Source of the DNA: JBQTKD01 sp052389435
GTDB taxonomy: Bacteria > Actinomycetota > Actinomycetes > Sporichthyales > Sporichthyaceae
DNA: 27,993 nt
Direction: 5' to 3'
NCBI GenBank assembly: GCA_052389435.1
Contig: JBQTIB010000134.1
Coordinates: 1 to 27,993, forward strand
Each line of letters opens with the position of its first letter. Positions within the stretch are counted from its first letter, which is position 1. Positions 15,576 to 23,692 of this stretch are shown here, piece after piece. The notes under the pieces are model-generated. The model was not told the DNA's origin. It worked only from the letters and a program-made list of their open reading frames with translations, and did no database searches. The position numbers were made by a program, and so were the translations under genes.

Positions 15576-16429
15576 GGCGCGACGCCCTTGGAGGCCGCCT
15601 TCGCCAGGGACTGCGGGGCGACGCCTGCGACGATACCGACGGCGTCGAGCGTGCCGTAGCGGGCGTGCGGGCGCACCATGGCCTCGAAGCCGCCGGGGAC
15701 CTCTCGCACGCTCACGACCTGGCCGACGGGAACGCCCGCAGGGTAGGGGCGGGACTCGCGCGAGCCGAACGTCACGAGGTTCTCGCCCACCCGCGGCTTG
15801 GCGTTGCGGTCGAAGAAGGTCAGGCGGCACAGTTCCCCGCCGTTGCCCTGCAGGGTGCCGATCTGGCCGGTGTCGGCGGAGCGCACGCCCACGGTGGACA
15901 ACGGGTCGACGAGCAGCAGCACGGTGGCGGTGTGCGCGGTGACGCGACCGACCCGGCCAACGACGCCGGCGACGTCGAGGACGGCGGTGTTGGTCTCGAT
16001 CCCGTCGGCGCTGCCCGCGTTGACCGAGACCGAACGGGCGGCGAGGTCGACGCCGATCACCCGCGCTGCGACGACCCGGATGCCGATCCGCTCCGCGGCG
16101 TTCGCGAGGGCGCCGCCCGCGCTGGTGTCCGCGGCGGTGGCCTGGGTCTGGCGCAGGCGCGCGGCGAGGTCCATGTTCTCGGCGGACAGCGCGGCGATGC
16201 GGTCGGTGCGCTCGCGTCCGCCCTGAAAGTCCTGCGCCGCGCCGGTCACCGGGCGGGCCACGAACATCAGGGAGGTCTGCAGGGGTCCGAAGACCGTCGC
16301 CGCGGCGGAGCGGACCGGGGCCAGGGTGGAGTTCTCGGACTCGGCACGCGAGTCGACGGCCGCCAGGGTCAGCCCGGCGACCAGCAGGGCACCGAGCAGC
16401 AGACGGCTCGAGGTGGTGTCGCGCAGCAC
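15572..16429 (-). CDS. mreC: rod shape-determining protein MreC
   Basis: MreC is a bitopic scaffold linking MreB to PBP2/RodA outside the membrane. The 285-aa protein has a single N-terminal membrane helix (residues ~8-25, SRLLLGALLVAGLTLAA), a coiled-coil segment near 70-98 (RTDRIAALSAENMDLAARL), and the double beta-barrel domain beyond (VVAARVIGVDLAARSVSVNAG, GVVGRVGRVTAHTATVLLLV). The start GTG 16427-16429 is preceded by a GGGGGG-type purine run about 9 bases upstream. It follows mreB by 64 bases. The stop overlaps the start of the micro-ORF described above. Length and domain order are normal for the family. Confidence 0.93.
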   Translation of the reverse strand: MLRDTTSSRLLLGALLVAGLTLAAVDSRAESENSTLAPVRSAAATVFGPLQTSLMFVARPVTGAAQDFQGGRERTDRIAALSAENMDLAARLRQTQATAADTSAGGALANAAERIGIRVVAARVIGVDLAARSVSVNAGSADGIETNTAVLDVAGVVGRVGRVTAHTATVLLLVDPLSTVGVRSADTGQIGTLQGNGGELCRLTFFDRNAKPRVGENLVTFGSRESRPYPAGVPVGQVVSVREVPGGFEAMVRPHARYGTLDAVGIVAGVAPQSLAKAASKGVAP

Positions 16430-16493
16430 TGTGGGATCCCCCCGGATCGCTCTTGCGGTCGAGCGGCCCCCGGCCGCCTCTAGTGACGGTGGA

Positions 16494-17603
16494 TCAGTAG
16501 TGCTTCTGGTAGGGGTTGTGGGCCGTGAGCACGGGCTGCAGGGCGTCGAACTCGTCGACGCAGCGGCCGGCGCCGAGGGCCACGGAGTCCAGCGGGTCGG
16601 CGGCGATGACGACCGGCATGCCGGTCTCGGCGCACAGCCGGTCGTCGAGGCGGCGCAGCAGGGCGCCGCCGCCGGTGAGCACGATCCCGCGGTCCATGAT
16701 GTCCGCGGCGAGCTCGGGCGGGCACAGGTCCAGCGTCGCGCGGACGGCGTCGATGATCGCCGCGACGGGCTCTTCGATGGCCTGGCGGATCTCGTCGGGG
16801 TTGACCACGGCGACGCGCGGCAGGCCGGAGACGAGGTCTCGACCGCGGATCTCCGCGAGGCGCTGGTCCTGCACCGGCAGGGCCGAGCCGAGGGTCATCT
16901 TGATCTCCTCGGCGGAGCGTTCGCCGATGAGCAGCGAGTGCTCCCGGCGGAGGTGGGCGATGATCGCCTGGTCGAGTTCGTCGCCCGCAATGCGCACCGA
17001 CTTCGCGCACACCATGCCGCCGAGGGAGATGACGGCGACCTCGGTGGTGCCGCCGCCGATGTCCACGACCATGCAGCCGGTGGCCTCCCCGACGGGGAGT
17101 CCGGCGCCGATGGCCGCGGCCATGGGTTCGGAGAGGATGTGGACGCTGCGGGCACCGGCCTGCCCGGCGGCCTCGATGACGGCGCGGCGCTCGACCCCGG
17201 TGATGCCCGAGGGAACGCACACGACCACGCGCGGCTTGGCGAAGTACCGGCGGCGGTGCACCTTCTGGATGAAGTAGCGGAGCATGCGCTCGGTGATCTC
17301 GAAGTCGGCGATCACGCCGTCCTTGAGCGGGCGGACCGCGACGACGTGCGCCGGGGTGCGGCCCATCATCGCCTTGGCTTCGGACCCGACCGCGACGACG
17401 GCGCCGGTGACGGTGTTGACCGCGACGACGGAGGGCTCGTTGAGCACGATGCCGCGGCCGCGGACGTAGACCAGGGTGTTGGCGGTGCCGAGGTCCACGC
17501 CGATGTCGCGACCGACGAGGGACAGCGGCGAGGGGATGCGCCCGGAGCTGCCGGAGGCGGGGTTGGAGGCTGCGGGCTTCTGCCGCGTAGTCGTCATCGC
17601 CAT
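16494..17603 (-). CDS. mreB: actin-like rod shape-determining protein MreB
   Basis: MreB is the bacterial actin that polymerises on the inner membrane face and organises wall synthesis. The 369-aa protein shows the ATPase motifs phosphate-1 DIGVDLGTANT (33-43), phosphate-2 VVDIGGGTTEV (near 180) and adenosine GIVLTGGGALL (near 310). The N-terminus carries a Ser/Pro/Gln-rich extension of about 32 residues before the actin fold, longer than in E. coli MreB. ATG 17601-17603 has GGAGG 6 bases upstream. It is the first gene of the mre operon; a promoter must lie in the 197-bp gap behind the ndk terminator, where a striking palindrome is found. Confidence 0.96.
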   Translation of the reverse strand: MAMTTTRQKPAASNPASGSSGRIPSPLSLVGRDIGVDLGTANTLVYVRGRGIVLNEPSVVAVNTVTGAVVAVGSEAKAMMGRTPAHVVAVRPLKDGVIADFEITERMLRYFIQKVHRRRYFAKPRVVVCVPSGITGVERRAVIEAAGQAGARSVHILSEPMAAAIGAGLPVGEATGCMVVDIGGGTTEVAVISLGGMVCAKSVRIAGDELDQAIIAHLRREHSLLIGERSAEEIKMTLGSALPVQDQRLAEIRGRDLVSGLPRVAVVNPDEIRQAIEEPVAAIIDAVRATLDLCPPELAADIMDRGIVLTGGGALLRRLDDRLCAETGMPVVIAADPLDSVALGAGRCVDEFDALQPVLTAHNPYQKHY

Positions 17604-17639
17604 GCTCGGCCTCCGTTGGTGCGGGTGTGACTAAACGAG

Positions 17640-17670
17640 GTTCACGTGACCCAATGGGTCATGAGTGAAC
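17640..17670. promoter_or_regulatory. compound palindrome upstream of mreB (candidate operator)
   Basis: The core TGACCCAATGGGTCA (17647-17661) is a perfect 7+1+7 inverted repeat. Outer arms GTTCAC (17640-17645) and GTGAAC (17665-17670) are also complementary, spaced one and three bases from the core. The element ends 37 bases before the mreB ATG, where a repressor or activator of the mre operon could act. A sequence this AT-rich is unusual in this window. It has partial similarity to BldD-type TNAC...GTNA sites but the spacing differs, so I do not assign a regulator. Confidence 0.5.
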
Positions 17671-17729
17671 GTAGTAGCCAAAAGCCCGATTTCCCCGCAG
17701 GCGCGCCCTCCTCCAACGCCCCACACGTC

Positions 17730-17792
17730 CCAAAAACACTCGTAGCGTCCGACCGAACGTGGCCCATGGGCCTCGCCGGGTCGGACGCTACG
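17730..17792 (-). terminator. rho-independent terminator of ndk
   Basis: On the minus strand the ndk stop codon is followed after 9 bases by a perfect 14-bp stem (17779-17792 with 17741-17754, CGTAGCGTCCGACC and its complement). The 24-nt loop contains the palindrome GGCCCATGGGCC. A run of five T follows at 17736-17732. This isolates ndk from the mreB promoter. Confidence 0.8.
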
Positions 17793-17801
17793 GAGGAGGG
17801 A

Positions 17802-18209
17802 CTAGAGCTCCGGGAAGAACAGTGCGATCTCGCGGGCCGCGGACTCCTCGGAGTCGCTCGCGTGGATCAGGTTCTCGGTGTTGGACAGGGCGAAGTCGCC
17901 GCGGACGGTGCCGGGGGCGGCCTTGCGACCGTCGGTGGCGCCGACCATCAGGCGGATGACCTCGATGGCCTGGTCGCCCGAGAGGACCAGGGAGACCAGC
18001 GGGCCGGAGGTGATGAACTCGCGCAGCTCCGGGTACCAGCCCTTCTCCACGTGCTCGGCGTAGTGCGCGTCCGCCGTCTGCTTGTCCAGGGTGCGGAGCT
18101 GCATCGCCTGAATCTCGAAGCCCTTGGCCTCGAAGCGGGACAGGATCTGGCCGACCAGACCACGGCGAACGCCGTCCGGCTTGACCAGGACGAGGCTTCT
18201 CTGCGACAC
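17802..18209 (-). CDS. ndk: nucleoside diphosphate kinase
   Basis: Ndk transfers the gamma phosphate of ATP to nucleoside diphosphates via a phosphohistidine. The 135-aa protein is of normal family length and shows LVLVKPDGVRRGLVG at the N-terminus and the active-site block NTENLIHASDS with catalytic H116. GTG 18207-18209 is preceded by AGGAG about 8 bases upstream. A strong terminator follows. In related genomes ndk directly follows the DUF4233 gene; here a plus-strand nitroreductase-type gene has been inserted between them, and ndk diverges from it over 114 bp. Confidence 0.97.
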   Translation of the reverse strand: MSQRSLVLVKPDGVRRGLVGQILSRFEAKGFEIQAMQLRTLDKQTADAHYAEHVEKGWYPELREFITSGPLVSLVLSGDQAIEVIRLMVGATDGRKAAPGTVRGDFALSNTENLIHASDSEESAAREIALFFPEL

Positions 18210-18323
18210 GACTGAACTCCTATGGGTGTGACCTCTTTGGCAACGGCCCGTCCGGACGTGGGCCGGCGGGCCTGCCTAGTCTGTATCAGCGAACGGCGTC
18301 GTCGCGACCGGGAGGCATGTGAG

Positions 18324-19073
18324 ATGGGCAAGCACGGCCGACCCCCGCGCGCGGACTACGACCTCAACTTCCACTTCGATCCCGTGTGCCCGTTCGCGTG
18401 GATGACCAGCAAGTGGGTGCGCCAGGTCTGCGCGGCCAAGGACTACCGGGTGGAGTGGAAGTTCATCTCGCTGCGGCTGATCAACGCCGAGAAGGACTAC
18501 GACACGGAGTTCCCACCCGAGTACCTCGCCGCGCACACCGCCGGACTGCGCCTGCTGCGCGTGGCCGCCGCGGTGCGTGCCAAGGAAGGCCCGGAGCCGA
18601 TCGCGGCGCTCTACTACGAGTTCGGGACGCAGATTCACGACACCGAGCACGCCGGCGGTCTCGAGGGCCTGGCCGTCGTCGCCGAACGGGAGTACGTGCT
18701 GGGCATGCTGGACGCCGTCGGCCTGTCGCGGGACTACGCCGACGCACTCGAGGACGAGTCCTGGGACGCGGACGTACAGGCCGACACCGACCGGGCGTTG
18801 GAACTGACCGGCAAGGACGTCGGCACGCCGATCCTGCAGGTGGACCCGCCGGACGGGGTCGCGTTCTTCGGGCCGGTCATCTCGCGGCACCCCTCCGACG
18901 AGGAGGCCGTCGAACTGTGGGACGCGGTCCTGACGCTGACCCGCTTCCCGAGCTTCGCCGAGTTGAAGCGCTCGCTGCGGGAACGCCCGCAGTTGGTGTC
19001 GATGGGCGTGAAGCCCGGGGATCTCGGCCAGACCGAGGACTGGCACGGCGGGAGCCGCAAGCCGAAGAAGTAG
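18324..19073 (+). CDS. DsbA-like mycothiol-dependent nitroreductase, Rv2466c family
   Basis: This 249-aa protein has the thioredoxin/DsbA-type fold with inserted helices found in the Rv2466c family, whose members use mycothiol as electron donor to reduce nitro- or disulfide-type substrates. The active-site motif is FDPVCPFAWMTSKW with C22-P-F-A25, so only the first cysteine of a CxxC pair is present. Other family segments are ALYYEFGTQIHDTEH and the cis-Pro-type GTPILQVDP. ATG 18324 has GGAGG 8 bases upstream; a longer frame from 18222 has no such site. It lies on the opposite strand from its neighbours and converges with DUF4233 (12 bp apart). Presence of the family implies a mycothiol-producing actinomycete. 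Confidence 0.85.
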   Translation: MGKHGRPPRADYDLNFHFDPVCPFAWMTSKWVRQVCAAKDYRVEWKFISLRLINAEKDYDTEFPPEYLAAHTAGLRLLRVAAAVRAKEGPEPIAALYYEFGTQIHDTEHAGGLEGLAVVAEREYVLGMLDAVGLSRDYADALEDESWDADVQADTDRALELTGKDVGTPILQVDPPDGVAFFGPVISRHPSDEEAVELWDAVLTLTRFPSFAELKRSLRERPQLVSMGVKPGDLGQTEDWHGGSRKPKK

Positions 19074-19085
19074 GTCGCAGCGCGC

Positions 19086-19508
19086 TCAGGGCGCGCCGTT
19101 CGGCTCCTGGTCCAGGCCGGGCGGCGCGACGGCGACCATCGCGCCGATGCGCAGCGCGGCGACCCACAGCCCGCCGAAGAGCAGGCCCATGGCGAACATC
19201 GCGGGCAGCACGAACCCGGTCGCGAGCACCAGGACCTGCACGGCCCAGCCGATCGGGATTCCCGCGGGCGAGCGCAGCATGCCGCTGGCCAGGATGCACC
19301 CGAGGGCCAGTCCCCCGCCGACCGCGAGCGCGGTGCCGGAGGAGACGTCGTCGGAGAGCCGGCTGGTCGCGAGCGCGCCGAAGAAGACCACGAGCCCCTC
19401 GAACAGCAGCACCACCGCGCACAGGCGGCGCTGCATCTTCGCCCGCGACGCGGCGGTCAGGCCCTTGCGCTCGTGCTGGGCCGGACGGCCGTCGCCTTCG
19501 CCGCTCAC
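19086..19508 (-). CDS. DUF4233 membrane protein
   Basis: This 140-aa protein follows folC in most actinomycetes and is annotated DUF4233; its function is unknown. After a basic cytoplasmic N-terminus (RKGLTAASRAKMQRRLCAVV) it has four predicted membrane helices: LLFEGLVVFFGALA, ALAVGGGLALGCILASG, WAVQVLVLATGFVLPAMF and LLFGGLWVAALRIGAMV. The GTG at 19506-19508 lies 25 bases after the folC stop, so the two are co-transcribed. A 10-codon frame bridges the gap with GTGA overlaps on both sides. Confidence 0.88.
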   Translation of the reverse strand: MSGEGDGRPAQHERKGLTAASRAKMQRRLCAVVLLFEGLVVFFGALATSRLSDDVSSGTALAVGGGLALGCILASGMLRSPAGIPIGWAVQVLVLATGFVLPAMFAMGLLFGGLWVAALRIGAMVAVAPPGLDQEPNGAP

Positions 19509-19533
19509 TGGGCGTCGTCCCGAAGCACGTCGT

Positions 19534-20931
19534 TCACCCTTGGTTGCCCTTCAGCATGGAACGGGCGGCGCCGGCCAGCACGACCGAGCCGACGACGATC
19601 ACGCCCGAGCCGGTGGGTTCCTCGCCGTCCTCGGCCACCTCGACAGCGGCCTCGATGGCGTCCGGCAGGCGCGGGACGGTCTGCACCCGGTCCTGCCCGA
19701 AGACGTCGACGGCGATGGCCGCGAGGTCGTCGGCGGACATGGCGCGGGGGTCGGAGATCGAGGTGCAGACGATCTCGTCGAGGACCGGTTCGAGCGCGAG
19801 GAGAATGCCGGCGGCGTCCTTGTCGGCCATCACGCCGACGACGCCGACGAGCTTGGAGAAGGAGAAGTCCTCGTTCAGCGCGGTCGCGGTGGCCGCGGCT
19901 CCGGAGGGGTTGTGGGCGGCGTCGATGAGGATCGTCGGCGAGCGACGGACGATCTCCAGCCGGCCGGGCGAGGAGGCCTGCGCGAAGCCCTCCCGGACCG
20001 TGTCGATACCGAGCAGGTCCCGGCCGCCGCCGATGAACGCCTCCACGGCTGCGAGCGCAACGGCGGCGTTGTGCGCCTGGTGGTCGCCGTAGAGGGGCAC
20101 GAACAGGTCCTCGTAGTGCCCGCCGAGGCCGGCGACGGCGACCTGCTGCCCGCCCACGGCCTGCAGCCGACCGCCCACGCCGAACTCGACGCCCTCGCGG
20201 GCGACCTGCGCCTCGACCTCGACGGCGCGGGCGAGGAAGACCGCCATCGCCTCCTCGGGCTGACGGGAGATCACCGCGACGGCACCTGGCTTGATGATCC
20301 CGGCCTTCTCCGTGGCGATGGCCTCGGGCGTGGTGCCGAGGTACTTCACGTGGTCGAGCGAGACGGGGGTCAGGACCGCGACCTGCCCGTCGGCGACGTT
20401 GGTGGCGTCCCAGGACCCGCCCATGCCGACCTCGACGATCGCGACGTCGACGGGGGCGTCGGCGAACGCGGCGTAGGCCATCGCCGTGATCACCTCGAAG
20501 AAGGACAGCGGGTGGTCCTGTTTGGCGTCGACGAGATCGAGGAAGGGTTCGAGGTCGCGGTAGGTCTCGACGAACCCTTCGGCGTCGATGGGCTCGCCGC
20601 TGAGCACGATCCGCTCGCGGATGCTCTGCAGGTGCGGGGAGGTGAACAGGCCGGTCTTGAGGCCGAACGCCCGCAGCAGCGCCTCGATCATGCGCGCGGT
20701 GCTGGTCTTGCCGTTCGTGCCGCTGACGTGGATGACCGGGTAGGTGCGCTGCGGCTCCCCGAGCACGTCGCACAGCGCCGCGATGCGGTCCAGCGACGGC
20801 TCGAGCTTGGACTCCGGCCAGCGCGCGAGCAGCGCCTTCTCCACGGCCGCGAGCTCCGCGACGTAGGACCGCTCCGGGACGACCGCGAGCTCGGATTCCT
20901 CGTCGTCCACGTCGTAGTCGTCGTCGATCAC
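19534..20931 (-). CDS. folC: folylpolyglutamate synthase / dihydrofolate synthase
   Basis: FolC adds glutamate to dihydropteroate and then to tetrahydrofolate using ATP. The 465-aa Mur-ligase-fold protein shows the P-loop GTNGKTS at 71-77, the folate/ATP region FTSPHLQSIRERI near 95-107, VEVGMGGSWDATN near 166-178, STATEKAGI-type IATEKAGIIKPGA near 207-219, and LIDAAHNPSGA near 335-345. GTG 20929-20931 is preceded by GGAG about 9 bases upstream. The N-terminus is unusually acidic (MIDDDYDVDDEESE). It lies 127 bases downstream of valS, in the conserved valS-folC-DUF4233 order, with an inverted-repeat element in the gap. Confidence 0.95.
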   Translation of the reverse strand: MIDDDYDVDDEESELAVVPERSYVAELAAVEKALLARWPESKLEPSLDRIAALCDVLGEPQRTYPVIHVSGTNGKTSTARMIEALLRAFGLKTGLFTSPHLQSIRERIVLSGEPIDAEGFVETYRDLEPFLDLVDAKQDHPLSFFEVITAMAYAAFADAPVDVAIVEVGMGGSWDATNVADGQVAVLTPVSLDHVKYLGTTPEAIATEKAGIIKPGAVAVISRQPEEAMAVFLARAVEVEAQVAREGVEFGVGGRLQAVGGQQVAVAGLGGHYEDLFVPLYGDHQAHNAAVALAAVEAFIGGGRDLLGIDTVREGFAQASSPGRLEIVRRSPTILIDAAHNPSGAAATATALNEDFSFSKLVGVVGVMADKDAAGILLALEPVLDEIVCTSISDPRAMSADDLAAIAVDVFGQDRVQTVPRLPDAIEAAVEVAEDGEEPTGSGVIVVGSVVLAGAARSMLKGNQG

Positions 20932-20945
20932 AGAGCCGCTCCGCG

Positions 20946-21045
20946 GTCAAGAGCCATTGCGCACGTCAGCCGAGACGGCTCCACAAACCGGACATTTCGG
21001 GCGCTCCAGCAGCCATTGCGGATGACGTGCGCAATGGCTGTTGAC
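20946..21045. repeat. inverted-repeat element with competing hairpins between valS and folC
   Basis: Two perfect 17-base arms, AGCCATTGCGCACGTCA at 20952-20968 and its complement at 21023-21039, lie inverted about 54 bases apart. Flanking bases extend the match (GGTCAAG at 20945-20951 against TGTCAAC read on the other strand at 21046-21040). A third, partial copy AGCCATTGCG at 21011-21020 forms a local 10-bp stem with 21030-21039 over a 9-nt loop. The local and the long stem share one arm, so they exclude each other. The element is about 100 bp with terminal inverted repeats, as in a MITE, but could also work as an attenuator or processing site in the valS-folC transcript. Confidence 0.75.
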
Positions 21046-21058
21046 ACTTCTCGGCCCG

Positions 21059-23692
21059 TCATGCGAGGGCGTCGAGCTGGGCGGTGATGCGGGCGACGTC
21101 GGCCTGGCCGGTCTCCCTGCGGGCGCGGATCTTGTCCACGACCTTCTCCGGTGCCTTGCCGATGAACTCGGCGTTCGCGAGCTTGGCGTCCGCGGCGACG
21201 ATCTCGGCCTGCGCGGCGGCGAGGTCCTTGGTAAGCCGCGCTCGCTCGGCCTCGACGTCGATCGCCCCGGACAGGTCCAGTTCGACGTTCGCGCCCGGGA
21301 CCTGCAGGGTCGCGCCGGCGACGAAGCCGTCCTCGGCCGGGGTGAGCTTGGTGAGCGCCTTGATCTGGTCCGCGTGCTCGGCGAGTCCGGCGACCGAACC
21401 GTCGGCGACGATCCGCGCCGCGACCTTCTTCGCCGGCGGCAGCCCCTGGTCCGCGCGGAAGCGGCGAATCTCGGTGACCAGGTCCTGCACCGCCACGATC
21501 TGCGCTTCGGCGGCGGGGTCGATCAGGTCCGGACGTGCCTTCGGCCATTGCGCGATCACGATCGACTCGCCGCCGGTCAGCGTCGTCCAGAGCGTCTCGG
21601 TGACGAACGGGACGATCGGGTGCAGCAGGCGCAGCAGCACGTCCAGGACGTGGCCGAGCACCGCGTTGGTGGTCGCCGCCTCCTCGCCGCCGCGGGCCAG
21701 CGGGGCCTTCGCGAGCTCGAGGTACCAGTCGCAGAACTCGTCCCACACCAGGTGGTAGAGCGCGTCGGCGGCCTTGGCGAACTCGAACTCCCCGTAGTAG
21801 GCGTCGATCTTCTCGACCGTCGCGTAGAGGCGGGACAGGATCCAGCGGTCGGCCGGGCTCAGCTTCTCCGCCGCCGGGACCTCGCCGGCCGTGGCACCGT
21901 TGAGCAGCGCGAAGCGCGTCGCGTTCCACAGCTTGTTGCAGAAGTTGCGGCTGCCGAGCACCCAGTCCTCGGACACCGGCACGTCCGAGCCCGGGTTCGC
22001 GCCCCGCGCGAGGGTGAGGCGGGTGGCGTCGGCGCCGTACTGGTCGATCCACACCAGCGGGTCGACCACGTTGCCGCGGGTCTTGCTCATCTTCTTGCCG
22101 AACTGGTCGCGCACCATGCCGTGCAGGGCCACGGTCCGGAAGGGCACGTCGTTGTCGAGACCGGCAGAGCCTGACGGTCCATCATCTTTCATGGCGTACA
22201 GGCCGAACATCATCATCCGCGCGACCCAGAAGAACAGGATGTCGTAGCCGGTGACCAGCACGGAAGTCGGATAGAACTTCGCGAGCTCGGGGGTGCGGTC
22301 GGGCCAGCCGAGGGTCGAGAACGGCCACAGGCCGGAGGAGAACCAGGTGTCCAGGACGTCGGAGTCCTGCGTCCAGCCTTCGCCGGGCAGTTCGTCGTCG
22401 GGGCCGACGCAGCGCACCTCGCCGTCCGGTCCGTACCAGACCGGAATGCGGTGGCCCCACCACAGCTGGCGGCTGATGCACCAGTCGTGCATGTTGTCGA
22501 CCCACGCGAACCAGCGCGGCTCCATCTCCTTCGGCGCGATCGCCACGCGGCCGTCGCGGACGGCGTCGCCGGCGGCCTTGGAGAGCGGTTCGACGTTGAC
22601 GTACCACTGCAGCGACAGGCGCGGCTCGACGACGGTGCCGCACCGCGAGCAGTGCCCGACCGAGTGCAGGTACGGACGCTTCTCCGCGACGATGCGCCCC
22701 TCCGCGCGCAGGGCCTCGACGACGGCGCGACGGGCGTCGTAGCGGTCCATGCCTTCGAACTGTCCGGGCAGGTTCACGACCGCGTGGTCGTCCATGATCG
22801 TGAGCTCGGGCAGCGAGTGGCGGCGGCCGATCTCGAAGTCGTTCGGGTCGTGCGCCGGGGTGACCTTGACCGCGCCCGTGCCGAACGCCGGGTCGACGTG
22901 TTCGTCCGCGACGATCGGAATCCGACGCCCCGTCAGGGGAAGCTCGACGTCGGTGCCGATGAGGTGGGCGTACCGCTCGTCGGTCGGGTGCACGGCCACG
23001 GCGGTGTCGCCGAGCATCGTCTCGGCGCGGGTGGTCGCCACCACGATCTCGGCGTCGCCGTCGCCGTACCGGATCGAGACCAGTTCGCCTTCGTCCTCGG
23101 AGTGCTCGACCTCGATGTCCGAAAGCGCGGTCAGGCAGCGCGGGCACCAGTTGGTGATGCGGTTCGCGCGGTAGATCAGCCCGCCGTCGTAGAGGGTCTT
23201 GAACATGGTCAAGACCGCGCGGGACAGGCCCTCGTCCATCGTGAAGCGTTCGCGCTCCCAGGCCACGCTGTCGCCGAGGCGGCGCATCTGACCGAGGATC
23301 TTGCCGCCCGACTCGTGCTTCCACTCCCAGACCTTCTCCACGAACGCCTCGCGGCCGAGGTCGTGCCGGGTCAGGCCCTGCGCGGCGAGCTGCTTCTCGA
23401 CGACGTTCTGCGTCGCGATGCCCGCGTGGTCCATGCCGGGCAGCCAGAGGGCCTCGTAGCCCTGCATGCGCCGCCAGCGGATCAGGATGTCCTGGATGGT
23501 GTGGTCCAGCGCGTGCCCGATGTGCAGGCTGCCGGTCACGTTCGGCGGCGGAATGACGATCGCGTACCCGGGCTTGTCGCTGTTCGCGTCCACCTCGAAG
23601 TAGCGGGCCTTGACCCACTTCTCGTACAGGGGCTCCTCGACCTCGGCCGGCGCGTAGCGAGTGGGCAGTTCGGTAGCAGGTGCGTCATTCAC
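21059..23692 (-). CDS. valS: valine--tRNA ligase
   Basis: ValS charges tRNA-Val with valine. The 877-aa class I synthetase has the HIGH motif as HIGH at 57-60 (within NVTGSLHIGHALDH), the KMSKS equivalent KMSKT at 534-538, the editing domain (ATTRAETMLGDTAVAVHPTD) and DVLDTWFSSGLWPFSTLGWP near 440. Zinc-binding-like CPRC and CSRC pairs are present. The C-terminal ~65 residues form the tRNA-binding coiled coil (EAERARLTKDLAAAQAEIVA). The chosen start is GTG 23690-23692 (MNDAPATELPTRYAPAEVEE), matching relatives, although no clear Shine-Dalgarno precedes it, so a leaderless transcript is possible. It precedes folC. Confidence 0.96.
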   Translation of the reverse strand: MNDAPATELPTRYAPAEVEEPLYEKWVKARYFEVDANSDKPGYAIVIPPPNVTGSLHIGHALDHTIQDILIRWRRMQGYEALWLPGMDHAGIATQNVVEKQLAAQGLTRHDLGREAFVEKVWEWKHESGGKILGQMRRLGDSVAWERERFTMDEGLSRAVLTMFKTLYDGGLIYRANRITNWCPRCLTALSDIEVEHSEDEGELVSIRYGDGDAEIVVATTRAETMLGDTAVAVHPTDERYAHLIGTDVELPLTGRRIPIVADEHVDPAFGTGAVKVTPAHDPNDFEIGRRHSLPELTIMDDHAVVNLPGQFEGMDRYDARRAVVEALRAEGRIVAEKRPYLHSVGHCSRCGTVVEPRLSLQWYVNVEPLSKAAGDAVRDGRVAIAPKEMEPRWFAWVDNMHDWCISRQLWWGHRIPVWYGPDGEVRCVGPDDELPGEGWTQDSDVLDTWFSSGLWPFSTLGWPDRTPELAKFYPTSVLVTGYDILFFWVARMMMFGLYAMKDDGPSGSAGLDNDVPFRTVALHGMVRDQFGKKMSKTRGNVVDPLVWIDQYGADATRLTLARGANPGSDVPVSEDWVLGSRNFCNKLWNATRFALLNGATAGEVPAAEKLSPADRWILSRLYATVEKIDAYYGEFEFAKAADALYHLVWDEFCDWYLELAKAPLARGGEEAATTNAVLGHVLDVLLRLLHPIVPFVTETLWTTLTGGESIVIAQWPKARPDLIDPAAEAQIVAVQDLVTEIRRFRADQGLPPAKKVAARIVADGSVAGLAEHADQIKALTKLTPAEDGFVAGATLQVPGANVELDLSGAIDVEAERARLTKDLAAAQAEIVAADAKLANAEFIGKAPEKVVDKIRARRETGQADVARITAQLDALA

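Noticed and set aside
21041..21046. TTGACA on the plus strand as a promoter -35
   Set aside because: It is part of the inverted repeat flank (the other side has TTGACC) and no -10 follows in the GC-rich antisense of valS.
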